This document shows positions 27,901 through 38,929 of a DNA stretch of 64,000 nt, piece by piece (positions within the stretch are counted from its first letter, which is position 1; each line of letters opens with the position of its first letter). Location of the stretch: positions 1,916,684 to 1,980,683 of the forward strand of contig CM038716.1 in the NCBI GenBank assembly GCA_021613375.1, read 5' to 3'. Below the pieces are notes generated by a model that was not told where the DNA came from, did not search any database, and saw only the letters and a program-made list of their open reading frames with translations. The translations under genes were made by a program, and so were the position numbers. Source of the DNA: Megaleporinus macrocephalus (taxonomy: Eukaryota; Chordata; Actinopteri; Characiformes; Anostomidae).

Positions 27901-29118
27901 ATAGAAAATAGAAATATGATAGAACACAAATTTAAAACCACTGACTACACTTATCTGAGAAATGTGTGGGCATGGTTAATGAGTATCATGATTGACAGCT
28001 CTCTGTTCAATTAGTCCAGCCTTTCCAGCTTTTATGTGATGGTAATTGGACAAAAACAGCAAAGAACAAGCAGGTGTTTGGACAGATGAAGCAAAATGTT
28101 AAAGATGGTGAACCAACAATGTCGGTGTATAAATTGTAGTTATGCTGGGTTAGCTGTACCTGCCTAAGCTTCTCTAAATCTGTGTGGTGTGGGCGGGCCA
28201 GAGATGGCAGCCTTGTGATTGGTTAGGACATGTTTTCAGAAGTCTTACCCAGGATTAGAACCATTCAATTTACAACCAGAGGACAGAAATATGGTTAGTA
28301 TATGAGCCATTTATTGGTCATTGGCACATAATTCAAAGTACATGTTTACTGTTTGACTGCACAAACAACGTTAACCTAATTAGAAAGGACGCATGTTCTC
28401 TGTTTGCTTTTTGATGTAGTCGAAAAATGATTATGTGATGTCACTGAGAGTATCAAGAGAGCGACTGTCAACCTTTTTTTCTCCTTTCCTGTACACGTGA
28501 CTAATCACGTATTTGTAGTTAATTTAATCTTAGACTGGTGGCCCTGGTTTCTGATTTAAGATTTCCAATGAAGCTATAGTCTTATAGAACTACAAACAAG
28601 CCAGTCTAATTAAACACATCTGTTACATTGCTACAATGTTTATTACCGGCCGTCTCATCCAGCTACATGTTACTTCACCGGTTTGGCATTTGTCAGCAAT
28701 ATGAGGAGATGTATGACGCGGCATGACGCCATTCGAATAATATGTAAAGGCACAGTCCTGGGTAATTCCGAATGACCGATATTTTGGGCAGAAGCTAGGT
28801 CATGTACGGGGTCTCTGCATCATATCTTTATTTTCAGTATCTGGCAACGCTCGTGCACACGCGCTTACACATTCCTTTGTGCCGCCACAGTTTATTTCAA
28901 CATCGGGAAACGTTTACACGCGCGCGCGCGCCCGTCCACGTTCACAGTGGTGCATCGACGCCTGTAGGATGTTAAAACTGCAAACGCTATGCGCAACAAC
29001 ACAGACGGTTAATATTAGTGTTGAAGAGGGCAGACGCTAATTTCCACTCACCCGCAATTACCAGCAGCGCTACACAGGATGCAGCTGACGTCCCCTGCGA
29101 GGGCAACAAGAGAGGCAT
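14848..29118 (-). CDS. scn2b: Sodium channel beta-2 subunit gene (four coding exons)
   Basis: Spliced CDS of 67+167+211+200 nt = 645 nt, 214 residues plus stop. Beta-2 is the auxiliary subunit of voltage-gated sodium channels; it sits in the plasma membrane, modulates gating and surface expression, and is disulfide-linked to the alpha subunit. Visible in the translation: signal peptide about 1-27; V-type Ig domain about 30-147 with its disulfide cysteines C49 and C126 and the DEGIYNCY strand; three N-glycosylation sequons at N41, N65 and N73; membrane helix about 157-179; basic stop-transfer KCVRRHKK; tail with EEEGKTDGEG. Length matches mammalian SCN2B (215 aa), and the four-exon layout and splice phases (1, 0, 1) are self-consistent. 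C54 matches the free cysteine that links to the alpha subunit. The start is the ATG at 29118, preceded by CAAA and followed by a hydrophobic leader. SCN4B, the closest paralogue, fits the tail and Ig sequence less well. Confidence 0.95.
15914..15985. repeat. (GT)n microsatellite in scn2b intron 3
   Basis: About 36 GT dinucleotides, uninterrupted. It lies about 870 bp upstream of exon 4 in transcript direction; on the transcript it reads as CA repeats. Confidence 0.97.
16700..16839 (+). repeat. Left arm of 140-bp inverted repeat (scn2b intron 3)
   Basis: Begins CTTTAGTGTGAC and ends TTGCATGACTTC. Its reverse complement occurs at 21034-21173 with 139 of 140 positions identical; the single difference is G versus A within CTATGGGGAG. 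Similarity stops abruptly at both ends. I see no target-site duplication or terminal inverted repeats of its own, so it does not look like an ordinary MITE. The arm lies 597 bp downstream of exon 3 in transcript direction. Confidence 0.95.
17436..17646 (-). CDS. scn2b: scn2b exon 3 (second half of Ig domain)
   Basis: 211 nt between a TTCTGTAG acceptor (AG at 17648-17647) and a perfect GTAAGT donor (17435-17430). It encodes residues 79-148 plus the first base of codon 149: FMTFKNKI, DRVKFAGNLDKNDLSI, then DEGIYNCYVRNPPDR and GHGVIHLSV. C126 in YNCY pairs with C49. NPPDR followed by a GHG motif is a beta-2 signature. Enters in phase 0, leaves in phase 1. Intron 2 is only 458 bp. Confidence 0.94.
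17647..18104 (-). other. scn2b intron 2
   Basis: 458-bp AT-rich intron between exons 2 and 3 with GTAAGG donor and TTCTGTAG acceptor. No repeat or motif stands out. Confidence 0.9.
18105..18271 (-). CDS. scn2b: scn2b exon 2 (first half of Ig domain)
   Basis: 167 nt between a TTTCAG acceptor (AG at 18273-18272) and a GTAAGG donor (18104-18099). It encodes residues 23-78: the mature N-terminus (SMDVLVAHQ), the NGT sequon, the first Ig cysteine C49 in ISCSF, the second cysteine C54 in SCYK, the core tryptophan in NWTY, and ends at EEM. It enters in phase 1 and leaves in phase 0. The short CxxC pair found in the mammalian protein just after NWTYQE is absent here (ETLNDTEEM), although the sequon at N73 is kept. 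Confidence 0.93.
18808..18831. repeat. C-run plus CA repeat
   Basis: Run of nine or more C followed by a short CA repeat, in scn2b intron 1. Confidence 0.9.
19062..19105. repeat. (ACT)n(AAT)n microsatellite
   Basis: Compound trinucleotide array: about eight ACT units then about six AAT units, in scn2b intron 1. Confidence 0.93.
21034..21173 (-). repeat. Right arm of 140-bp inverted repeat (scn2b intron 1)
   Basis: Begins GAAGTCATGCAA and ends GTCACACTAAAG; reverse complement of 16700-16839 with one mismatch. It lies 2763 bp upstream of exon 2 in transcript direction, so the two arms bracket exons 2 and 3. The flanks of the two arms are unrelated. Confidence 0.95.
24799..24810 (-). promoter_or_regulatory. 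CTCF-like core motif
   Basis: Minus-strand CCACTAGAGGGC fits the vertebrate CTCF core consensus (CCASYAGRKGGC) at all positions. In scn2b intron 1, about 4.3 kb from exon 1. Confidence 0.4.
27010..27130. mobile_element. Relict MITE-type repeat
   Basis: Contains GTGATTCCCAACTCAGTCCA and later GGTGTGCTGGGGAACAAC, a decayed version of the inverted CCCAACC...GTTGGGAA architecture of a common fish MITE. Family not named. Confidence 0.4.
27195..27530 (+). mobile_element. Interspersed fish repeat, copy 1
   Basis: Carries the sequence blocks CACTGCAGTGCTGAGAATAA, CCTGCTCTGTGGTGG and GGGGGTCCTGACCAGTAAAG, and ends with GGTTTTAAAGTTATGGCTGATCGG. I recognise these from an abundant teleost repeat. A reverse-oriented copy sits at about 45.0-45.4 kb. 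Likely a non-autonomous DNA element; class not certain. Confidence 0.65.
29052..29118 (-). CDS. scn2b: scn2b exon 1 (signal peptide)
   Basis: 67 nt from the ATG to a GTGAGT donor (29051-29046). It encodes 22 residues beginning MPLLLPSQG and ending in the hydrophobic run CVALLVIA, plus the first base of codon 23. No database match supports this exon. It was found by looking upstream of exon 2 for an ATG-led hydrophobic leader that ends in phase 1 at a consensus donor; this fits exactly, since exon 2 needs a phase-1 partner. A cleavage site after about residue 23-28 would put the mature N-terminus near SMDV, as in the mammalian protein. Confidence 0.85.
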
Positions 29119-29185
29119 TTTGATCCCTGCAACGGAATGTTTTCGTTAAATTGTAAACCTGTTAGCTGACGGACCTGTTGGTTCG

Positions 29186-29192
29186 TTATATA
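29186..29192 (-). promoter_or_regulatory. TATA-like box upstream of scn2b
   Basis: TATATAA read on the minus strand, 68 bp upstream of the ATG. If used, transcription would begin near 29157-29160 and leave a 5' leader of roughly 40 nt. This would also exclude an upstream ATG at 29324 that opens an 84-codon frame overlapping the true start. Position and motif are seen; function is inferred. Confidence 0.35.
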
Positions 29193-31774
29193 AACATTAA
29201 AAAGCTGTCTAATATGGATTATTTCCAGTGCTATGTTATGGCTGGCGGTGTCTGTAGCCGTAGAAAAGGATGGTTTTGTGGTTCTGGTAGCTGTTCGACG
29301 GAGGCGGGGAGGAGAGGATTTCAACTCCGTCCTCTATCCCCCCTCCCTCCTCTCTCTGATTTGAAGCCCTCGTTATAGGGACATTACACTGTGCCTTTCA
29401 GCGATCATTTATACAGTGTATGCAGTCGTAACCAAGCGTCTGAGTGTCCCCTTTTTACGTTATCACTTGTGTTGTTATTATATGTGAAAACAAACTACCA
29501 CATCCAATGCACATGTTGCATTTTTTTTCAGCTGATGTTAATGGAAGACCCTTTGTGTCAGCCTGGTTGTCAGTTGTAGAACACAGCTTTTACAGTTCGA
29601 ATTTCCTTCCCAGGAGCATAGTAACCAGAAACAGTTCACAAATGAACTTTGCACTGGACTGCATTGTTTGTTTCTTTGTTAGAGATAGGAATTCATAACA
29701 GGCTCTACCCTACCCGACTGCAACACCCCTCTTCAAATAAACCACATTCTTGTATATTGTAAGAAAATAAAATGACAATGAATTAAATAAAAATTGACAG
29801 CACACAGTTTCTGTTTATTTGGTGAATTGAAGATATTAAAGGGGCAAAGAAACACAAAACGTGGCCTGTGCACGTCATATCATGTTTAAGATTTCATGTT
29901 CTATTTTTGTTTTCCAATAATATGCACTAAATTGTGTAGAAACATGCCATTACGTTTGAGATTGTGTTGACTTGCTAAAACCAGAGGTATTTAAATATTT
30001 ACACAAGACTGTCTAGAATAATTATGGTCAATAATTCCAAAATATAGAGATTTTGTTCTGTTTGATATATTTGATATTTCATGTCACGGTCACATACCAT
30101 ACATTACAAACCCTGAAGCCCTTATAACTGGGACATTAGACATATTATGCATCAAATGAGTTTGAACACATCTACACCCACAAGGGGTTTACCTTCATTT
30201 TTACTCATTGCACATTTTGTCCAGTAAATAACGAAGACATAAAAACTGAAACAACACATACAGAATTACACAAAGACCAAAAAAGGGTTCAAAAAAGGGT
30301 TTTGCCTTGATGCAGCTTTGCAAGCTTTTGCCATTCTATATGCAATTTCATTGGAAGACACTTGAGATGATTTCCCAAAAAGGACTGAAGAAGATACATG
30401 TGTGCTGATACCCTATTGATGTTGAAAACCACGTGCTGGGTGGCATGTTCATGAGTAGAACAGTAAGTGCAATTCTCAACTTGAATGAATATCCTCATTG
30501 CATCTATCTATCTTAGATGATGGCACAAAGCTTCCTTAACATGAGATATGAAAAGAAAAAAGATTAAATGATCATTAAATGCAATTATGTATAAATACAA
30601 TAAATATTAACACAGTGTGGCTTCATTTTGGAGAACCAAAAGTTAATTTTGCATTGGGAAACCTTCTCATGACAGGAAATGAAAGACATATGTTTGGGAA
30701 AAAAGCAGCGTGGCCGTTGCAGCTAACCTAAAAAGAACTACGTGCTTGCACCATGTCCCCTCCTCATTTCCTCCCTTATGTTTATCAAAAGGAATAAAGA
30801 GGAGGAAGGAGAAAGATAGAGAACCAGTACGAAAAATGGCAATGGAGGGTGAGATGGTACAAATTACAAATCAAGAACAGAGGACACATGGACAGTGGTG
30901 GTTGGTGGGGGAGTGGTGGAGGGGGTAATGAGGGGCTTGTGCGGATGAGCAGATTAGGGGAAAAAAAAGATTTAGGATTATTACGATCAGAGCAACAGAG
31001 GGATTTTAGCTGAACATAGGCTTTCCAGGCTGGCCTGTCTTTTTCAGGGCCATCCATATACTCACATGGAACTGAATGAGAAACCCAATATAAGACTTTG
31101 GCAATCATTCAAGTAGCAATGGACATAGAGTAAATAGCAATTAATCCAAGGGTATAAGGATTTGGGATTCCACATTAGCCCTGCTCATTAGTCCAGAACA
31201 CAGTAGATTAAAAAGTGAGGATAACCTTGTAGCTTAAGGCCTTGGCTCATATCTCCATTATGCAATGCTTGTAGTCTTAGTAGAAGTGCGGGCCCAGAGC
31301 TGAGCTTAATGTTGATTAAAAATAAATATTACTTTAAGAGGATAGAGCAGCTGAAGTGGGTAAAGTTTGGACAAGGAAGAAAGCAAATAAATAATCTACA
31401 ACAATCAACACATGATAGACTGTCACAAACAATTGGGTGATGATATTGATGCACCACCAAGTAGTGTAATATATTTTGGAATGCAAAAGTGGAGTTTCTG
31501 TCAGCTATTCTGTGTACTCTTGCTCTAAAAGATTTTATTTGGATTTTTCTCCTCCCAGGGTGTTTGAGTGCCTGTTAAGTCTCAGATATTGTTACTGGAG
31601 TTGATTTAATTGCCACTGGGTAAGATGAGTAGAGCACAACAATAACTATTACCAGTAGTTTTATTTTTTTCCATTTCTGTCTAACTAGTATTTAGTTAAT
31701 TACCCATCAATGTGTTATTTTTGCTTTGCATAGACACATTATTTACTTAATTGTAGCTATACTACAACTGAACA

Positions 31775-31788
31775 GCGCCATCTACAGG
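31775..31788 (-). promoter_or_regulatory. CTCF-like motif (one mismatch)
   Basis: On the minus strand CCTGTAGATGGCGC fits the CTCF core with one mismatch. Located 2.7 kb upstream of scn2b exon 1. Seen as a motif only. Confidence 0.3.
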
Positions 31789-32811
31789 ATAAAGCTTTTC
31801 AATGCAAGACTGATAGGTTGCATTTGTAGGTCCATATTTCTTTCAATTCATTGTCATTAGGGCCACAGTTTTGGCTCAAAAGCCATATTTGATTAAATTA
31901 GAAGAAATATAAAACAGACATGATTTCACAAAAAACAAGGAGTTAAAGATCTTAATCAGTTTTTTACCTAAATGTGAATGAGAGGGTACCTTGTTTGTAA
32001 TTGTCACAGAGTAACAAGAAGAATAACAGTCATTTATCCAATACAATATGCACCTTTTTATTCTAGTTCGTGATTAATAATGGCTCATCTTGAGAGGAGC
32101 TATTGCTGTTGTAATCTCTGTGACATTCTTCAGACCCTCTTCCGGCAACACTCGCAAGTTTAATCACAGCATGTAGAGGGAAAGAATACACAGACAAGAG
32201 TGCTCTGAGACATTCACATGTTATATGTGCTATTTTAACATAGAATCTTTTAGCAGCTTCTTTTTTATATAATAATAATAACACAAAAGTGCCCAAATTC
32301 TGGGTCTCATATAGTATGCAAAACTTTTAGCATTCCAAAATATCCATATATGCAAGGTGTCAAAAAGGTCTCCTGAAGTCATGGTTTTTGTGATGTCACA
32401 AATTACTTTGCACATATCTGTCCAGTAAGACTACAGCAGTTCAACTCTATACATTTGTGCTGATGTTATATTGAGTGTTTTATTCCAGAACAGCCAATCA
32501 GAACACATTAAAATGCACAATACCCAAAACCTGTTTAATTTTAAGGGATATAATAGAGTAGGCAATAGTCAATAATTTGACAGTTAAAATAATTTGAGGT
32601 TTATATATAGACACACATACATGTCACCAGTGGACCTAAAAATGCAAAGAAATGTAGGATATGGGCCCATTTTTTCAGACTTTTAACAAATTTGTGGTAT
32701 ATAAATGCACTTTTACCTACAAAGGTTTTCCATTAATATTAAAATTAATATGGTCTTATGATTTCGAATAACCTACACAAAAGTAGCACCTATAATATGC
32801 TTCATCTAACC

Positions 32812-32812
<1 letters not shown>

Positions 32813-32871
<59 letters not shown>

Positions 32872-32896
32872 TATTATTATTATAATAATAATAATA
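32813..32896. repeat. (AAT)n/(ATT)n palindromic microsatellite
   Basis: About 17 AAT units, then four to five ATT units, then AAT units again. The switch from AAT to ATT makes a hairpin-forming palindrome. Confidence 0.95.
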
Positions 32897-33606
32897 TATT
32901 ACTTAATGATTAGTCATCAGACTATTCAGTAAGTATTTTTGTCAAAGGTTTGTCATGCCTTCAATTTAATTCTATATTTTATTAATTTTATTAGTATTTA
33001 TTTATTTGTTTGACTATTAATTAATTGCTTGCCTTTGATTTTATATGCTATTTTGCAATGGTACAAAATATAATGTTTATTATTTTAATGATTACTTCAG
33101 TTGACAGTAATAATTATTTGATTATTTAATGTCCTGTAGAGCACCCCAACAGGCACAGCACTGAAATCAAGTTTGAATCTTGTATTCATGTTGACAACAT
33201 CAGGTCAACAATGTTATACCATAGGTCTGTCTGTTGACCAGCATTGTCTTTACTGGTTTAGCTTATTCATTGAAGCTTATGTTTGGATGAAGTTTAGCAA
33301 ACTAAATAACTTTTAGTAAAAGTTCATTAGACTTAGGCCTAGAATTAGGCCTACATACATAAATATATATTTGCTATATGGCTTTGAGAGACTAATGTTA
33401 ATGTTAGCCTGCAACTGTCTGTGAGAACTCAACCTATGCAAGCTGCATTCGTTGCTTAAATGTTTTAGGTTTACATATATTATTCTCTTTTGCACCAGTA
33501 AAAACCAGCATGTGGTTTTACTATGGGGGCGAGTGGGCATTTCACCCACAACTTTTAAAGCACTGGGGTGACGCCCCACCTCTTTTCGGGTACATTTACT
33601 CTGTTC

Positions 33607-34166
33607 GGTTGCAGCGTCCAAAATCACAGACTAAGTCAGTAGGTACAAGATTGGAGCCAGTCCATACTGCTTGAGCGGTAAAGCAGTAGCTGTATCCACA
33701 CAACCCTGGATGCATTATGTCCGTCATCTTACAAATGTCCTGTGATGCAAGACGTCAGACCACAACTAGTCCTGCTATTCATTCAAAACCCTATTTACAG
33801 GTACTTACAGGTGAAACTGACCAGCTGTTTGGTCTGAAACAGGAGGAACTTACCTGAGAAGATATGTAAGTAGCTCTAACTTTTGTAGCAGCATATCACT
33901 AGCAGTAGCTACATACACACAGCCGTTTTACCCCTTTCTGCCATTTTTTCCCGTTCATCTGCTTTGAACTCATTTGTGGCTCCAGTTGTTATCATGGGAT
34001 TGCGGTGCTGTGGTTGCATACTTAAAAATGTCTCCCTATTCAGTAGGTCATCTGGGTAACGTTTGTGTACTGCTAGATGAATACTGAGTATTTATACACA
34101 CTAGCCACGATTAGCTACTGATTTCTCCTACTGAGTAGTATGGAAGTAGGTGATTTCAGACAGCCA
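33607..34166 (-). mobile_element. Harbinger-like MITE, old copy
   Basis: Inverted, diverged copy of the element at 57930-58570. Shared blocks in matching order include GGTAAAGCAGTA, GTATCCAC, ATGTCCGTCATCTTAC, CCTGTGATGCAAGACGTCAG and, at the right end, AGTATGGAAGTAGGTGATTT. Most CpG sites of the younger copy appear here as TG or CA, the usual decay of methylated CpG. Ends are eroded and no target duplication is clear. Confidence 0.75.
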
Positions 34167-36214
34167 GTGAGAGGACTGTCCCTGCTCATGCTAATCTCTT
34201 TTCCAGCAACAGCAAAACAGCAGTATAACATTTTTTTTTTCAAAAAATATTAAAAAATCATTATTGATAGAAAGTATTTTTACTTTATTTGCATTTTTTC
34301 TAATCATATGTGTTGTGCCTTTTTTGCTAAATTACATGGGTGTAATAACAGTTTATAGAAACCTTATGGCACTTTACACCTTATTGTTATGCCATGACTT
34401 GCACAAGCACAGCTAAGGAACTCTGAGAAGATCGGTCAGGCAATGACAGCAGCAAGCAAACTCTGTAGGCATGAGGAAAAATTTCTTCTGATCTCCCTCG
34501 GACTGAGGGATATTCTTATGAGAGAGAGAGAGTGTTTTACCTACTATTGATTGTTATTCAATATCTATCTTTTAAAAATGTTTATATTTCAACATTGGTA
34601 GACGAAGCAACCTTACTCCAAACTCCAAAGGACTCAATGAGCCTTGCAAAATATTCTGAGATTGAATCCAAATATTTTTACTACAGCATAGCCAGCAAAA
34701 TGGCTAATGCCTAACAATCGCAATAGCTAGTATTCTAACACCCCAAAAACTTTCTCTTTAAAAGAAAAGGCACCCATGCACATTCATCAAAAGCAATATG
34801 AATAATAACAAGAATAATTGAATGTAAAATAACTACCTATGCTGGCTGGATGAATACAATTTGGCTCTAGATCTGAAATCACCCAGCCATCACATATATT
34901 TATTCAGTCCCCAAAAAGTTTCAGGGGCAAAAATTTAGTAAATATGCTGTGATTAGATTTGGCTCCCATTTCATTACGACAGTAAATATCTCAACTTGGA
35001 TGGCACATCTTTCCCCAAGCTCCCCTAAGATATTCTACTTTTGGGCACAGCACACATTGGCATGATATTAGTATTTTGATGTTGACTGGTGTAATCTATT
35101 AGATACAACAGTGTTTCTGGAGTGTACTTTACACCTAATGGCGACTCCTACACCATTGGCACTGCTTATAGCTATATGATTAAAAACAAATTTAATCAGT
35201 TCCTTATCAGAGAAGCATTTTTATTGTATGTTATTGTGACCAGTCTTAGTTCAGTACCGACACCTAACTAATGCACTGTGCTTAAATCTTAATATGACCA
35301 AATCTGTCACTAGTCACTGGGAATGGTCCACCACTTAAAGATCTTGTGTCTGAAGGTTCCCCTTCATTAATAGACGGTGCAAAAGGGTGCTGAAAAATTG
35401 TACAGCAACAGGTGGGCTACAGTTTGTAAAGGTAAACCAATAAATCAATAGGAGATTATGAAATATGTATTATAATTTATAAAAATATCATCTTTTGGAT
35501 CACAAACAAAATAAAATAAGCAAATGGCTCAATTACAATCACAATCAAAAAATACTACATAATAAATAAAGTCAGATAAAAAAATATATATATAATTAAC
35601 ATGTTTGAGATCTTTTTTTCTTGCATTTTCAGAATCCTAACTTAGAACTTTGAAGGTTAGAAATGTGTTTAAATGTCATATAGGAAGTGGCACAAAAAAA
35701 AAGGGAAAAATGGACACATAGCACTTTAAAAGCACCTTATAAAGTCTCTAAACATTATTTCTAGATAAACTGCAATACAGAAAAATATTCAACAATTTTA
35801 TCTCTTCCTCAGGTCATTATTGTTTCTTATGAATACATTTAGCTCATATTTTGATGCTTTTACATTTGTGCAGAAAATAATTTTTTGGAATGTAAATTTA
35901 AAGAATGTAACAGATACCTCAATTTATTTGATAATGAATTATTACGAGTTTCATTTGCATTTTTTGGAGAAGAATTTATGTTTGTAAGACTTGGCTTGCA
36001 TCCAACTTAGTTCTGATTGTCATCTGGCTGATATATGGCACTGTTTTCAGGGAAGAAACTGGGGAAATGATAATGCCTCTATAAGGTCCAGACGGCGGCC
36101 AGATCTTGGCCAGGAAACCGCTGGTTATGCTATAGAAACAGTGCATATGTTTATGTTTTATTTATGTTATGTTAAATCCTTAAAATTCATTATTTTCTTA
36201 TTAGTTTTCACATG
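34167..36214. other. AT-rich gene-free sequence
   Basis: Nothing recognised apart from a short GA repeat near 34521-34532 and A/T runs. Confidence 0.6.
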
Positions 36215-36895
36215 ATACTCCACATTGACAAAGCAAAAAAGGGTGATGGATTGTTTTTATTAAAAATAAATGTATTGAAAAAAAAAAACAACTACGGTAC
36301 TCCATTTTCATAAATACGCATACCCTTCCTTTAGTACTTGGTTAAAGCACTTTTGGCAGCGGTGACAGTTTGACAGCAATCTACATGCTTGGCATACCTT
36401 TCTTTTGGTAGTTTTTCCAATTCTTCTTGGCAGAATTGTCCAAGCTAAACTAGGTTAAATGAGAATCATTGGTGCACAACCAAAGCTCTCCAGAGTTGCT
36501 CTGTTGGATTCATGTCTGCACAGATTTACCAAAGCCACTCCTATGCTTTCTTGCCAGTATGCTTTGGGCTGTTGTCTTGTTAAAATGTAAACATTCGCCC
36601 CGGCAGAAGCTCAAAGCCTGGTTTCCATAGAATGAATTGTACTTATTATGGTTTGGACTTATATAGGCAGTTGTGTGTCTTGAAGCATCTCAAGGACATT
36701 TGAAGGACATGAATACATCTGAGCCCAGTTGCAACTACCATAACACAGTATCTGAGTAATAGTACTGTAAATCAAGTTATAAATCAATACTTACACAACC
36801 ATGCAAAACCTGTAAGTACTTTGTGATTGTGGAGTATTGTATCAAGGTGACATAATCTATTTGAAAAGGTCTGAAACTTTACTAAATGGTGTAAA
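36215..36895 (-). mobile_element. Tc1-like element, internally deleted (second family)
   Basis: Ends are like those of a Tc1 family common in salmonids and other fish: CATTGACAAAGCAAAAA then TTATTAAAAATAAATG at left, and the complementary signature (CTTTGTGATTGTGGAGTATTGT) at right. Between them is a piece of decayed minus-strand transposase (TTGGCAGCGGTGACAG, TTGGCATACCT, GTTGTCTTGTTAAAATGTAAA, TTCGCCCCGGCAGAAG). Most of the transposase is missing. Different from the CTACAACCC family seen elsewhere in this window. Confidence 0.75.
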
Positions 36896-38929
36896 CTTTC
36901 CATATGTTTCCATATGTCCATATGTTTTATATGTGCCAAAGGAGAATTGCTGTTCATTGCAGTCCTTACTTTGTAACTGATCCACAGTGGAATGATACAG
37001 CTATTGTGAAAATAAAAGAAAAAAATGGATTTTGGAAAAGAAAACCATGGAATTCTGCTCTACCAACCTGTGTTACCAATCTGTTTGTAACCAATCAGAT
37101 ATTGGACAATTCTTCAATAGTAAAAACCTTTGGTGCATGCTGGCATATGTGCTCCAGAAATCCCTATAAAAAAACTCAGTGAACAGAAGGTTTTTGGCCA
37201 TTCTGGTGTTTATGAAGTCATTCTTAAATTTGTTTAGTAATGCATAAGGAGCACTATCAGTCTGGAATATGGAAACATTAGGAAGGTATATTATGAGGTA
37301 AAATTGCTTCTCTTCGACCATACAGAGCAATCGCCGGACACAATGGCTCTCATGAGACTGCTGCCAATACCATTAAGAATGTATTACAACGTGTAACAGC
37401 TGGCAACAAATGATTTTTGGGTGGGAGGTATCCTATTTTTTTTTTTTGCAGAAGTCCTATTCTGAGAAAAAGGGAGCAGATGACTCATCAAACCACACAA
37501 CTTTTTTCTTACAAGCATTACAAGCATTTTCTTAAAAGCAAATGTTAATATAACATTGATTGAATTGTTTAAGCCACAGTTGTACCAGCTTTTCTGAAAA
37601 TTGTTTGTCTTGATGCAGACACTGTTTCACTTTATCACTGCAATTCAGAATGTTTGGAATATATTTCCAAGCATCCCTTGACCTCTGGAACTGGAATAGC
37701 TTTCAAGACTCAGCATATCTTGTTCTTATTTTTAGATGTAGCCAGTAGTTTAGGAATACTTTATATATACATTTATGACATTTGGCAGACAAATATGTTT
37801 TCTTTTTTTGATGTCACAACTTTTCTGAATAAAGCATAAAGCAGGAGGCTGCCTAGAACCAGTGTCCGTATTGCTGATCAGAGCAATGTTCAAGAATTTA
37901 CATTTATCTAAAGGAAATTATCAAATTATTATCACATTTGTTTAGTGTTCCAAACTGAGTAGTATAACTCAGTGTAAAGAAGCAAGAAGTATGAAGTACT
38001 GAACTACAGGTGTTTGTGAACTACAGGTGGGTGTTTACTTTAGAAAACCAAGTCAATCATCTTACTAGTCAAACCACACTGTGATATAATTAGTGATGGT
38101 CTAAAATATATGTTTATGTTGTTTAATTAAAAGTGCAGATAGCCTCTAGTCCCTCTAAATATTTTGATGCCTCATTCATTTTGTCCCACAGTGTACATGA
38201 CGCTTCAAAATGGAAGATGTTAGTGACAAGCAGTAGATACATCTACATTCTACAGTCTACCACTGCTTTTACATCATTATATCACTTCATCATTATTACA
38301 TTTCCATGAGGCTGGTTTCAAAATGTCTCACAAACAATTTTAACATCAAACAATTTATCATCTTACTTCCACAGGATGAACCCAATATTGATTCCTGTAC
38401 CAAGGTTAAGTTTCTCGCTTCTTTATTTGTCACACTTTATCAATACATGGATGCATAGGGTCAGTTTTCTGGACCAGTCTAAGACCAAATTGTGATGTCA
38501 ATGTTAATATATACAATGACAAATTAGTCTAGGCTTCAGTTTAATCTGTGCAGTTTTGCAAGCTACAAAGTACAGGAATGAAGAGTAGAACTATCAGGCA
38601 TGGGAAATATAAAAATTATGCATATACTTGTAGGAAGAGATTTTACTCTCATGCTCTTAGGAACTTCTGGATAGAACTTTCCATTAAGCAGAAAATACTT
38701 TACATAACTCTTTAGGTTATTCAAAGTTGGGCTCTGGTTTAAAGAGAGCTATATTCGTGGGTAGAGATCTCCTTCATACTCACCTATTCATATAAATTGT
38801 GTCAATTTAATGCAAACAGGCAATTGAGTCATATTTCATTTTGATGGTCCTTTATACATGATTTATGGATACTATAATTACTAACAAACTTTCTGTTGAA
38901 ACTGTGTCAATTATGTCTGTTGGCGATCA
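36896..38929. other. Unclassified repeat-like and AT-rich sequence
   Basis: No gene recognised. 37.3-37.65 kb (TCATCAAACCACACAAC) looks like further decayed DNA-transposon sequence, but I cannot place it in a family. Confidence 0.4.

Larger units (their letters stand above)
18272..29051 (-). other. scn2b intron 1
   Basis: 10.8-kb first intron, GTGAGT donor and TTTCAG acceptor. Contents: a C-run plus CA repeat (18808-18831), trinucleotide repeats (19062-19105), one arm of the inverted repeat (21034-21173), a pyrimidine-rich block (about 22.85-23.7 kb), a CTCF-like motif (24799-24810), degraded interspersed repeats (about 27.01-27.13 and 27.2-27.53 kb) and, at its right end, the CpG-rich promoter-proximal region. 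Confidence 0.88.
28850..29400. promoter_or_regulatory. CpG-rich promoter region of scn2b
   Basis: CpG dinucleotides cluster here against an otherwise CpG-poor, AT-rich background, including a short (CG)n run near 28919-28931 and repeated ACGCG/CGACG motifs. The block spans exon 1, the start of intron 1 and about 280 bp upstream of the ATG, the usual position of a vertebrate CpG-island promoter. A purine-rich GGAGG stretch occurs at about 29298-29345. Confidence 0.6.
29400..33606. other. Gene-free sequence upstream of scn2b
   Basis: No exon recognised. A G-rich stretch (about 30895-30940) is followed by an A-run (30960-30968), a CTCF-like motif occurs at 31775-31788, and an AAT microsatellite at 32813-32896. 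Otherwise AT-rich. Confidence 0.6.

Noticed and set aside
30895..30940. Possible G-quadruplex in GGTGGGGGAGTGGTGGAGGG
   Set aside because: Only two or three G-runs of three or more lie close enough; weak without a scoring tool.
36904..37182. 92-codon plus-strand open frame
   Set aside because: No domain recognised; adjacent to a Tc1 remnant and decayed repeat-like DNA.
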